64,000 nucleotides of DNA from an uncultured Bacteroidota bacterium (GTDB lineage: Bacteria > Bacteroidota > Bacteroidia > Chitinophagales > Chitinophagaceae): positions 1 through 64,000 of the forward strand of contig CAINUN010000055.1 in assembly GCA_903853805.1 (NCBI GenBank), read 5' to 3'. Positions within the stretch are counted from its first letter, which is position 1. Every line of letters begins with the position of its first letter. Shown here piece after piece: positions 45,283 to 52,823 of the stretch. The position numbers and the translations under genes were made by a program. The notes beneath the pieces were generated by a model. It did no database searches. It saw nothing but the letters and a program-made list of their open reading frames with translations, and was not told the DNA's origin.

Positions 45283-47001
45283 ATGAAAAAAGCATTTAGG
45301 TTACTTCCATTGCTGCTATTATTCTTATCCCAAACAGCATCATCGCAATACTGGAATTGGGTTCGTTCAGCCACTGCACCAAATCTTTCACAACAAACCA
45401 ATTCTATAGTTGGGCTTTTTGGTATGTGTAAAGACTCGAAAGGGTATTTTTATTTTACGGGAAGCTATGAGTCGAGTGGTGGCGGCATTCTGCATTTGGA
45501 TAATTATTCGTTTTATGCTACTTCCTATTTATTGTTGAAATACAATAGTTCGGGTCATGTGGTTTGGGCTAAGACCGTTCCTTTAATTACGGATAGCATG
45601 AACATTACAACCGGCTTGGGTTATGGGCAATGTATGACAGTAGATGACTCTGATAGGTTGGTTGTTGCCGGCTTTTATCAGTCTAACTCTATTGTATTCG
45701 GTAGTGATACTTTATATGATTTCTGGTTTGGTGCTCCTAGCGAGTGTATGTTTTTAGTTAAATATGATGAACAGGGAAACAACATTTGGGCTACTCAGGT
45801 AATTCATAGTTTTATGGGCTTTGCCGAACCTACCGATATAGTAACAGATAAGTCAGGTAATATTTTTGTAACCGGTAAATTTGGTGGTGAGTATGTGGTT
45901 TTTGACCAAGATACTATTTGGAACTATTTATACATGGGTGGTCCTTCTATAATGGACGCATTTGTTGCTAAATACCGTCCCAATGGTAAGTTGGCATGGG
46001 TTCGTCAACAAAGTGGTCCGGGTAGGGAATGGGGTAATGCATTAGTGGTAAAAGATGGGTTTGTCTATATGGCAGGGAATGTTGATGGACCTTATGTTAA
46101 TTTTGGTAACGATTCTCTATTTCATACAGCTTTCTTAGCAAAATATGATACCGCAGGTAATTTTATCTGGGCAAAAGGCAATGATAATCTTACTTATCAA
46201 CAGTTAAAGGGAGGCAGTCATAATGATTTATATATAGCAGGTGTTTATTACAATGGTGCTGTAATAGGTAATAATACTTTTCAAACCATTAATCCAAATA
46301 ATCCCAATTTTTACAACGCCTATATTTCATGCTTTGATACTTCGGGCAATGTAAAATGGGCAAACGTTGCAGGCAAAGGGCTTGGCTATACAGGAAGCTT
46401 ATTTGTTGATAAGAAAGGACGGCTATGGGTTGGGGGAGATTTTTATGATTCCTCTTTAATTTGTGGAAATGACACCCTACACTATATTCCTACTATTGGA
46501 CAATTCCCCGGTGATACTTATATTGCTTCATATGATACGATAGCAGGTAATCCCCTCAATGCACTGAGTATTGGCGGTAGTGGTTCTGATAATATTATTT
46601 CCATAATGGTAGAAAAAGACAGTTTGTACGTTACAGGGCAATTTACAAGTCCTGTATTGGCATTTGGTAGTTATAATATTTATATTGGGTTACCTACTTG
46701 TTGGGATTGGTACTTTGCTAAGTATATCCTTCCACCTACGGGCATCAATGATGTGCCTAAAGAAAATGGGGTAAGCGTTTATCCCAATCCATTTACAAGT
46801 ACTATTTATATTCAAACTACTTCACCCAAACAAGAAACTTTCTCTCTCTACGATAGCTATGGCAAACTCATCCTCACCAAAACCATCATAGACAACAAAG
46901 AACAAATCAATACATCCCAACTTGCAGCTGGCTTATATTTTTATAGCATTGTAAATAAAAACGGCGAGCGTGTAAAGGCAGGAAAAGTGGTGAAAGAATG
47001 A
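45283..47001 (+). CDS. T9SS-sorted SBBP-type propeller protein
   Basis: 572 residues from ATG 45283, chosen because it opens the signal peptide MKKAFRLLPLLLLFLSQTASSQ. The body repeats a blade of about 60-70 residues (SGNIFVTGKFGGEYVVFDQD, AFVAKYRPNGKLAWVRQQSG, AFLAKYDTAGNFIWAKGND), a seven- or eight-bladed propeller. The sorting tail VYPNPFTSTIYI to GKVVKE is close to that of the gene at 6964-8505 even at the DNA level. No catalytic motif; likely a surface-binding protein. It lies just downstream of the broken T9SS gene. Confidence 0.85.
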   Translation: MKKAFRLLPLLLLFLSQTASSQYWNWVRSATAPNLSQQTNSIVGLFGMCKDSKGYFYFTGSYESSGGGILHLDNYSFYATSYLLLKYNSSGHVVWAKTVPLITDSMNITTGLGYGQCMTVDDSDRLVVAGFYQSNSIVFGSDTLYDFWFGAPSECMFLVKYDEQGNNIWATQVIHSFMGFAEPTDIVTDKSGNIFVTGKFGGEYVVFDQDTIWNYLYMGGPSIMDAFVAKYRPNGKLAWVRQQSGPGREWGNALVVKDGFVYMAGNVDGPYVNFGNDSLFHTAFLAKYDTAGNFIWAKGNDNLTYQQLKGGSHNDLYIAGVYYNGAVIGNNTFQTINPNNPNFYNAYISCFDTSGNVKWANVAGKGLGYTGSLFVDKKGRLWVGGDFYDSSLICGNDTLHYIPTIGQFPGDTYIASYDTIAGNPLNALSIGGSGSDNIISIMVEKDSLYVTGQFTSPVLAFGSYNIYIGLPTCWDWYFAKYILPPTGINDVPKENGVSVYPNPFTSTIYIQTTSPKQETFSLYDSYGKLILTKTIIDNKEQINTSQLAAGLYFYSIVNKNGERVKAGKVVKE

Positions 47002-47105
47002 TGTTGGATTTTGAATGAAACTAAAAATGAAAATACTAAAGAAATAATATGCATCTCCTCACCCCCAACCTCATCCCCCGTCCGCCAGATACCTAAAATG
47101 GCTGT

Positions 47106-47290
47106 CACGCCAGCGTGGGTGTCATTTTACAACTGTATAAGCCATGCCACGCCAGCGTGGGTGCCGTTATACAAATGTATAACCTATGCCACGCCAGCGT
47201 GGGTGTCATCTTACAAATGTATAAGCTATGCCACGCCAGCGTGGGTGCCATCCTACAAATGTATAAGCTATGCCACGCCAGCGTGGGTAT
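47106..47290. repeat. Five 42-bp tandem units carrying a short palindrome
   Basis: CACGCCAGCGTGGG recurs at 47106, 47148, 47190, 47232 and 47274 with an exact 42-base period; the rest of the unit (TGTCATCTTACAAATGTATAAG) is also conserved. Each unit holds the hairpin CCACG-CCAG-CGTGG. It is non-coding; ORFs in several frames are a by-product of a period divisible by three. Confidence 0.88.
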
Positions 47291-47396
47291 CATCATACAA
47301 TAATAGGGTTGCGCACGCTTATTCATTGAATTGATAAATAAAAAGAATACACAACAAGCAAATTAATTATTCTATTAAAAATTAAAATTTAATCAA

Positions 47397-48110
47397 ATGA
47401 GACTCTTAGAAACGCTCTTTGGAAACCTTTTCGACAGAGCAAATATTGCTACTTTTCGCCTCGTTGCTTTTGCCCACTATTTGTTGGCAGCGCTCACCTC
47501 ACACAACGACAAAAAAGATTTAGACAACTACATTCAGCAACTCACAGACAAACTAAATGCAGTAGAAGGCGAGATGGACCAAATAGTCCTCGGAATTTCT
47601 ATTCAGCTTTCTAAAACGGGTACTGTGGATGATGTGGTAGATGATTTTGAAGCATTTATGATTGATAGCTACGTAGATATCAATTACAAAACAAAATCTA
47701 TCCCACAAGCAGCTGAACAGTTTTACCCTCATGGTAAAAACGAGTTCCATCATTTAGACCGTTCCAATACGCATGCTATTATGAAAACTGTGAGCGAACA
47801 CGCCAAGACTTATACTGCCCTTCTTGGCAAAGACCTTACCGACCAACTCACCGGCTTCCTAACCAAATATGACGCAGCCCGCGAAGCACAACTCAAACAA
47901 ATGAGCATTGTGACTGTTGACCGTGGCGATAAAAACACGGCTCGTCCTGCATTGGAATTAATGCTCACAGAAATTGTTCACGAAATAGCTCGCCGCCATC
48001 CTGGCGATGTAGCAGCCTGCAAAGGTTATATGCGTTGGAACTTATTGTATGCGCCAGGTTCTAAGCGCGACACAGGTGAAGACGAACCAACACCACCACC
48101 AGTAAAATAA
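47397..48110 (+). CDS. Hypothetical protein, paralogue of the protein at 147-842
   Basis: 237 residues, soluble. Collinear with the 231-residue protein at 147-842 (shared FYPHG..E, LLGKDLTDQL, DR..KN.AR.ALE..LTEIVHEI, LLYAPG). Its C-terminus is proline-rich (EDEPTPPPVK), which the first copy lacks. It is followed by a strong hairpin terminator and then by a repeat pair and pseudoknot copy 4. Not recognised as a known domain. Two copies in one 64-kb window beside the same RNA element suggest a family spread within the genome. Confidence 0.8.
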   Translation: MRLLETLFGNLFDRANIATFRLVAFAHYLLAALTSHNDKKDLDNYIQQLTDKLNAVEGEMDQIVLGISIQLSKTGTVDDVVDDFEAFMIDSYVDINYKTKSIPQAAEQFYPHGKNEFHHLDRSNTHAIMKTVSEHAKTYTALLGKDLTDQLTGFLTKYDAAREAQLKQMSIVTVDRGDKNTARPALELMLTEIVHEIARRHPGDVAACKGYMRWNLLYAPGSKRDTGEDEPTPPPVK

Positions 48111-48124
48111 CCATAAAACAAATT

Positions 48125-48180
48125 GCCGCAAGCCTCAAAACTTGTAAAACGGAAGAGGCTTGTGGCTGTTTTAATTTTTT
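48125..48180 (+). terminator. Terminator after the 237-residue gene
   Basis: GCCGCAAGCCTC (48125-48136) pairs with GAGGCTTGTGGC (48155-48166), 12 bp with one G-U pair, followed by TGTTTTAATTTTTTTTTT. Confidence 0.8.
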
Positions 48181-48238
48181 TTTTGGTGGAAAACTTCTTT
48201 CTACCTAAAACCGAATTTCAATAATTTTGAAAAACAAT

Positions 48239-48356
48239 GTCTGAACTATGATGACCCTGATTATTGAGATTATTAAGATGCGCATCAAAAAATCATAGCC
48301 ATCATAAGAATCAAAAGAACTAGTACTGAGCGCAGTCGAAGTATCACAGTTCAGAC
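48239..48356. repeat. Forward and inverted GTCTGAACTATGA copies with a second repeat nested inside
   Basis: A forward unit starts at 48239 and an inverted unit ends at 48356 (ATCACAGTTCAGAC). Between them, TACTGAGCGCAGTCGAAGTA (48324-48343) interrupts the inverted unit. That sequence resembles a short interspersed sequence I recall from other Bacteroidota genomes. Pseudoknot copy 4 begins 10 bases after the inverted unit. Confidence 0.7.
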
Positions 48357-48365
48357 AACAATAAA

Positions 48366-48398
48366 CGGAGGTTGCCGAAAATCCGATGAAGAGTAGGT
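48366..48398 (+). promoter_or_regulatory. Pseudoknot leader element, copy 4
   Basis: The most divergent copy and the most informative: stem 1 is CGGA 48366-48369 with UCCG 48382-48385 (all four pairs compensated relative to CCC/GGG); stem 2 is GCC 48374-48376 with GGU 48396-48398 (G-U pair). Loop 2 GAAAA, loop 3 ends AGAGUA. It ends 15 nt before the ATG at 48414. Confidence 0.8.
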
Positions 48399-48413
48399 GA
48401 AAAAGAAACCATT

Positions 48414-48944
48414 ATGATTTATTGCATCATATCTTGTTATCCATCTTGTTCTGATTGGATAATATTTGGGCTTGGGGTAATTGTAACTATATTTTGGGCC
48501 TTATTTATCTATTTCTTAAGACCTAAAGTAGCTATTAATACTCCAAAAGTATTTCAAGAAAATAACAGAAATATCATTTCTGTTCCAATAGAAAATCTAA
48601 GAACTTTATCAAGAGCAAGTAGAATTTCAATAGAAATAGCCGTTGTTAATGGCGATACCACATTTCACTTTGTTACTGATGTAAATGACTTTGCTTTTAT
48701 ACCAAAGAAAAAGAAAGGACAAGATAACGTTAGAGAATTTAAGGCATATGAAGTTAATGGATATCTAATAAATGTTTTACACAAAAAATACGTTGATGTT
48801 TATAATATTCTCATTGAACCATCAGCCGAATTAAGAGTAAGGGTTCATACTACTCATAGTTTTTCAGGCTTGGGAAAAGCGATAGAAGCGAGATTTAAAA
48901 GTAATATTATTAATGGTGAAATTATTGGGTTTACAAAGAAATAA
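48414..48944 (+). CDS. Hypothetical membrane-anchored protein
   Basis: 176 residues: a Cys-containing N-terminus, one membrane helix (WIIFGLGVIVTIFWALFIYFL), then a soluble beta-rich domain (ISIEIAVVNGDTTFHFVTDVNDF, VYNILIEPSAELRVRVHTTHSF). No family recognised. Single gene following pseudoknot copy 4 by 15 nt. The soluble part should face the cytoplasm if the short N-terminus is outside. Confidence 0.65.
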   Translation: MIYCIISCYPSCSDWIIFGLGVIVTIFWALFIYFLRPKVAINTPKVFQENNRNIISVPIENLRTLSRASRISIEIAVVNGDTTFHFVTDVNDFAFIPKKKKGQDNVREFKAYEVNGYLINVLHKKYVDVYNILIEPSAELRVRVHTTHSFSGLGKAIEARFKSNIINGEIIGFTKK

Positions 48945-49024
48945 TCATCAAATAAAACTGCGGTGTCTTTTAACTAAGTCGCAGTGGTTAGTTATCTTTG
49001 ATGGCAAAAAGGAATTAATAATAA

Positions 49025-49055
49025 CCCGTTAGCCGAAAAGGGCTTTAGAGTAGGC
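49025..49055 (+). promoter_or_regulatory. Pseudoknot leader element, copy 5
   Basis: Stem 1 CCC 49025-49027 with GGG 49040-49042; stem 2 GCC 49032-49034 with GGC 49053-49055; loop 2 GAAAA; loop 3 CTTTAGAGTA. It ends 17 nt before the LPP20-like lipoprotein ATG at 49073. A competing simple hairpin (AGCC/GGCU) is possible here. Confidence 0.75.
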
Positions 49056-49072
49056 AGAAAAAAGTCATAATA

Positions 49073-49639
49073 ATGAAAGTAACAAACATTTTACTCTCCT
49101 TCTTAATTGCAATGTTTTTTATGTCTTGTGGTGGAACAAAAAAACTTGAAACAGTAACTAAGTCTCAGGAAATTTCATTACCTTTTTCTGAAACTAAATA
49201 CAAAACTGACAAAGATTTTTTTAGAGCCAAAAATGTTGGGAAAAGTCCAGATGTAGCTACAGCTAAAAAAATTGCTTTACAAAATGCTAAGACCGAATTA
49301 GCGAGTAATATTAAATCTTTAACCAAACGTGTGTTAGACCAGTACACCAACCAAAGAAGCATTGGAGATAAACAAGAATATGAAAATAAATTTGAAGAAC
49401 AAACTAGAGAAGTTGTTAGTCAAACGCTAACTGATATAAGAATAATTGATGAGAAAGTATTTAAAGAAACCGATGGGAGCTATTCCTATTGGGTAGTAAT
49501 TGAAACCTCAAAACAATCAATGTTAGATGGAATCACTAAAAAAATAACTAACAACGAAAAACTTCAGTTAGACTACGATAAAAAGAAGTTTGAAGAAACA
49601 TTTAATAATGAAATGGAAAAATTATCAAAAGATCAGTAA
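49073..49639 (+). CDS. LPP20-family lipoprotein
   Basis: 188 residues. Lipoprotein signal MKVTNILLSFLIAMFFMSCGG with the lipobox cysteine near residue 19. The mature part has the LPP20 pattern: ATAKKIALQNAKTELASNI, then long helix and SYWVVIETSKQSM. Outer-membrane-anchored; function unknown in this phylum. First gene of a three-gene operon with pseudoknot copy 5 in its leader. Its end overlaps the next gene by 32 bases. Confidence 0.8.
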   Translation: MKVTNILLSFLIAMFFMSCGGTKKLETVTKSQEISLPFSETKYKTDKDFFRAKNVGKSPDVATAKKIALQNAKTELASNIKSLTKRVLDQYTNQRSIGDKQEYENKFEEQTREVVSQTLTDIRIIDEKVFKETDGSYSYWVVIETSKQSMLDGITKKITNNEKLQLDYDKKKFEETFNNEMEKLSKDQ

Positions 49640-50426
49640 ACTGCTTTTGTGTTTGTTTTTATTCTTTATAAACATTTTGAGTGCACAGCAAAAATCTAAA
49701 GTAACTAATATTAAAGGCACTTCTTTGATTGTAGGTGATGTAAGCCCTAATCAAGCTAAAATAGAAGCATTAAACGACGCTAAAATAAATGCTTTGAAAA
49801 AGGCTGGAATTGTTGAAAATATTAATTCCAATCAGTTGCTTTTTACAAGTCAAAAGCAAAACGATTATTCTCAGTTTTTCACTTCAGTTATTCAATCTGA
49901 AATGCAGGGTGCTATAGAGTCCTACGAGATTAAAAGTGAAAGGATAAATTGTTTGAACGATAATGAAATTATCTACGAAGCATCAATTGATGCTACTGTA
50001 ATAAAATATGATTCGAAACCTGATGTTTCATTTGATGCTAATATTGAAGGCATCAAAAGTGTTTATAATAATGATGAAAAATTGTCTTTCGATGTTACAA
50101 CGACTCAAACAAGCTATCTTACCATTTTCAATATTACCGACAAGGAGGCATTTGTTATCTATCCTAATTTGTATGAAAAACAAATGAAACTAACACAAAC
50201 TTCCTCGTATAAATTCCCAATTGAAAAAATAGACTATACACTTCATACAGATTTGAAAATACAAGAGACAAACAGATTGATATTTGTATTTACTAAAAAA
50301 TCAATCCAGTTTATAAAAATGGATAAAGATCAAAATACTACCAACGAAAATATATTCAGTTGGATTTATTCAATTACGCCTGATCAAAGAAAAATAGAAT
50401 ATTTCACGCTCTCTATTCAAAAATAA
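49608..50426 (+). CDS. Secreted protein with LPP20-like and DUF4384-like parts
   Basis: 272 residues from ATG 49608 (the frame is open to 49590). Signal peptide ISKLLLCLFLFFINILSAQ. First part: SPNQAKIEALNDAKINALKKAG, like the helix of LPP20 proteins, so it may be a relative of its neighbour. Second part: SFDVTTTQTSYLTIFNITDKEAFVIYPN, the DUF4384-type beta domain that often accompanies caspase-like proteins. It overlaps the lipoprotein gene by 32 bases and ends 2 bases before the caspase gene. Confidence 0.75.
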   Translation: MKWKNYQKISKLLLCLFLFFINILSAQQKSKVTNIKGTSLIVGDVSPNQAKIEALNDAKINALKKAGIVENINSNQLLFTSQKQNDYSQFFTSVIQSEMQGAIESYEIKSERINCLNDNEIIYEASIDATVIKYDSKPDVSFDANIEGIKSVYNNDEKLSFDVTTTQTSYLTIFNITDKEAFVIYPNLYEKQMKLTQTSSYKFPIEKIDYTLHTDLKIQETNRLIFVFTKKSIQFIKMDKDQNTTNENIFSWIYSITPDQRKIEYFTLSIQK

Positions 50427-50428
50427 TT

Positions 50429-52420
50429 ATGAAAATAATAAAGTCAATTTTACTGTTTTTATACTTAACGACTCCAGTTCATTCATTTTCTCAAGAAGTA
50501 AAAAACGTAGACTTTCACGTAGAAAAAAATACTATTGTAGTTACTTATGATTTGGTCGACAGTACACAATATACTAATAGTTATATCGTTTTAAAAATAT
50601 TGATTGCAGGTACTAATAGCTATGAATTTACACCTAGTTTTACAACTGGTGATTTAGGGTTTTTTGTTAATTGTGGTAGAAAAAAAACCATTATTTGGGA
50701 TGCATTAAAAGATCTAAAAGTACTATTTGGCTCTTATCAAGTAAAAGTTATTAATAAAAACTCCAACTCTTATTGCACCAGCATAGGTAAAGAGGTCAAT
50801 TTACCTATCTCAATTGATGAGTTATCAAGTATTCCTAAACCTACTGCTCCAGCAAATTTATTTGTTTCTGACATTTCATTTAAAGATGGTAACATTGATA
50901 ATAATGACATGCTTGATGCAAATGAAAATACGACAATTCAATTTAAACTGACTAATAAAGGCAAAGGAGATGCATATAATGTTACTTTATTTGGAGTTGA
51001 AAAAAATGGTATTCATGGAATAAATTACCATGAGGAAAAAAAAATTGGGATTTTGGGAGCAGGGAAAGAAATTAATGTTGATTTCCCATTAAATGGGTTA
51101 ATGGATTTGGAGTCAGGTAAAGCTGAATTTTCTTTTGAAATAAAGGAAGGAAACCATTTTGATGCAGACCCTTTTATAATTCGATTCAATACACAGAAAT
51201 TTAAAAACCCATCTATTGTAATAGCTGATTCAAAATTTACAACAGATGAAGAAGGTAAAATAAAATTAGGACAGCCAGTAACATTAAATATTGTTATTCA
51301 GAATCAAGGGCAGGGTGCTGCATCTAATATTAATATTGATTTTACAAACCCTTCAAATGTATTTCCAGCAAATGAAACATCTTACCATTTTACTAGTCTT
51401 AAACCGAATGAAACAAAAGAAATTAGCTACGAATTTTTTGCAAATAAGCAATACACCAATAATGTAATTCCTATTCAATTACACATTTCAGAAAGTTATG
51501 GTAAATATGGAACTGAAAAAACACTTTCAGTTTCCTTGGAACAATCTTTATCTAAAACGCAAGAGATTGAAGTGAATGCAAAGATTGATAAGCAAATTGA
51601 AATTGATAAGGTTTCCTTAACGTCTGACGTTGATAAAAATATACCTTCAAATAACTTTCATGATGAAAATAAATTTGCCCTTATAATTGGAAATGAAGAT
51701 TATTCTAGTTTTCAGAACAATATCTCCTCCGAAATGAATGTTGCCTATGCAAGTAATGATGCTCAAATTTTCAAAGCATATTGTTTTCAAACATTAGGCG
51801 TACCTAAAGAGAATATTACTTTCTTGATAAATGGAACGGCTGGTAAGATTTCGCAAGCAATTGATAAAATAAACAAACTGATTGCAAACACAAATGGTAA
51901 AGCAAAAGTAATTGTCTTTTATGCTGGTCACGGCTTGCCTGATGAAAAAACAAAGGCTGCTTATATCATACCTGTTGATGTTAGTGGAAGTAACATTTCC
52001 TCTGCAATAAAACTATCAAACATGTATGAAAAATTAACTGAGTTCCCTTCGAAGCAAGTAACTGTATTTTTAGATGCTTGTTTCACTGGTGGAGGAAGAG
52101 ATGCAGGCTTACTTGCAGCTCGTGCCGTAAAAATCACACCTCAAAACGATTTTCTAAAAGGTAATATCGTTGTATTTACTGCAAGTTCTGGTGATGAATC
52201 TTCCTTACCATGGAAAGAAAAACAACATGGTATGTTTACTTACTTTTTATTAAAGAAATTACAAGAATCGAAAGGTGATGTTACTTTTTCAGATTTAAGC
52301 ACATTCCTAAAAGAAAAGGTTTCATTAGAATCTGTAAGAACTAATAGCAAAAGTCAAAATCCACAAACATTATATAGCCAAGACTTACAAGATGCTTGGA
52401 GTTCATTTAAATTTAAATAG
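50429..52420 (+). CDS. Secreted caspase-family (C14) protease
   Basis: 663 residues. Signal peptide near the start (SILLFLYLTTPVHSFSQ), one or two Ig/CARDB-like domains (TIQFKLTNKGKGDAYNVTL; VTLNIVIQNQGQGAASNI), then a C-terminal caspase-like domain starting FALIIGNEDYS. The catalytic pair is intact: H501 in YAGHG and C551 in DACFTGGG. It should cleave proteins after basic or acidic residues, outside the cytoplasm. Third gene of the operon led by the LPP20 lipoprotein and pseudoknot copy 5. The link of LPP20/DUF4384 proteins to a caspase suggests they act together, but on what is not visible. Confidence 0.85.
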   Translation: MKIIKSILLFLYLTTPVHSFSQEVKNVDFHVEKNTIVVTYDLVDSTQYTNSYIVLKILIAGTNSYEFTPSFTTGDLGFFVNCGRKKTIIWDALKDLKVLFGSYQVKVINKNSNSYCTSIGKEVNLPISIDELSSIPKPTAPANLFVSDISFKDGNIDNNDMLDANENTTIQFKLTNKGKGDAYNVTLFGVEKNGIHGINYHEEKKIGILGAGKEINVDFPLNGLMDLESGKAEFSFEIKEGNHFDADPFIIRFNTQKFKNPSIVIADSKFTTDEEGKIKLGQPVTLNIVIQNQGQGAASNINIDFTNPSNVFPANETSYHFTSLKPNETKEISYEFFANKQYTNNVIPIQLHISESYGKYGTEKTLSVSLEQSLSKTQEIEVNAKIDKQIEIDKVSLTSDVDKNIPSNNFHDENKFALIIGNEDYSSFQNNISSEMNVAYASNDAQIFKAYCFQTLGVPKENITFLINGTAGKISQAIDKINKLIANTNGKAKVIVFYAGHGLPDEKTKAAYIIPVDVSGSNISSAIKLSNMYEKLTEFPSKQVTVFLDACFTGGGRDAGLLAARAVKITPQNDFLKGNIVVFTASSGDESSLPWKEKQHGMFTYFLLKKLQESKGDVTFSDLSTFLKEKVSLESVRTNSKSQNPQTLYSQDLQDAWSSFKFK

Positions 52421-52436
52421 TCTCTAACCCCACACT

Positions 52437-52466
52437 GTTCCAAATGTTCCGAAGGGCATTTGGAAC
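52437..52466 (+). terminator. 10-bp hairpin after the caspase gene
   Basis: GTTCCAAATG (52437-52446) pairs perfectly with CATTTGGAAC (52457-52466), 16 bases after the stop. No T-run follows. Confidence 0.5.
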
Positions 52467-52480
52467 GAAGCATAAAACCA

Positions 52481-52532
52481 CCTCGTCCTCGTTTCCAAAA
52501 CGAGGATGTAACGCTTTCGCGTTTGTAACGCA
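52481..52532. repeat. CCTCGTCC double-hairpin repeat, full copy
   Basis: CCTCGTCC followed by a hairpin with arms 52486-52494 and 52498-52506 (TCCTCGTTT / AAACGAGGA), then TGTAACGC and a short GCG/CGC palindrome (CGCGTTTGTAACGC). Same order as 53476-53530. Confidence 0.7.
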
Positions 52533-52823
52533 ACATTTAGCACAATTTTATTATTGAGCTTCAGTTCGGGCTGGTAGTTATAAATTTGGCAGAGAATAAA
52601 ATAGCAGCAATATTGCAATCATTGGGCTTCGGTTATGGGCTGACGGAATACTAATTAGCTACGCTGAACTTTGTTTTCCCAACAACGCAAAGCTTTTTTC
52701 GTTATGCCCCCATCTGCTGCAAGTATGCAGATGAGCCATATGGGCAGGGTACTTGTGGCTAATTTATAAAGCATAAAAGGCGTCAAAAAGTAGGTTTCAA
52801 AAAGAAAAACATTATTTTGCAGT
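52533..52823. other. Intergenic region with one hairpin and a promoter-like box
   Basis: 291 bases before the DUF433 gene. It contains CATCTGC (52711-52717) facing GCAGATG (52727-52733), and at 52813-52819 TATTTTG, a TAnTTTG box only 4 bases before the start codon. Otherwise nothing recognised. Confidence 0.45.

Noticed and set aside
47106-47290. Possible CRISPR array
   Set aside because: The whole 42-base unit is conserved; there are no distinct spacers and no cas genes nearby.
47011-47334. An ORF of 107 residues with repeated YATPAWV units, with further ORFs in two other frames
   Set aside because: The 42-bp repeat is divisible by three and lacks stops, so ORFs appear in several frames on both strands. 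No start context or coding bias supports any of them.
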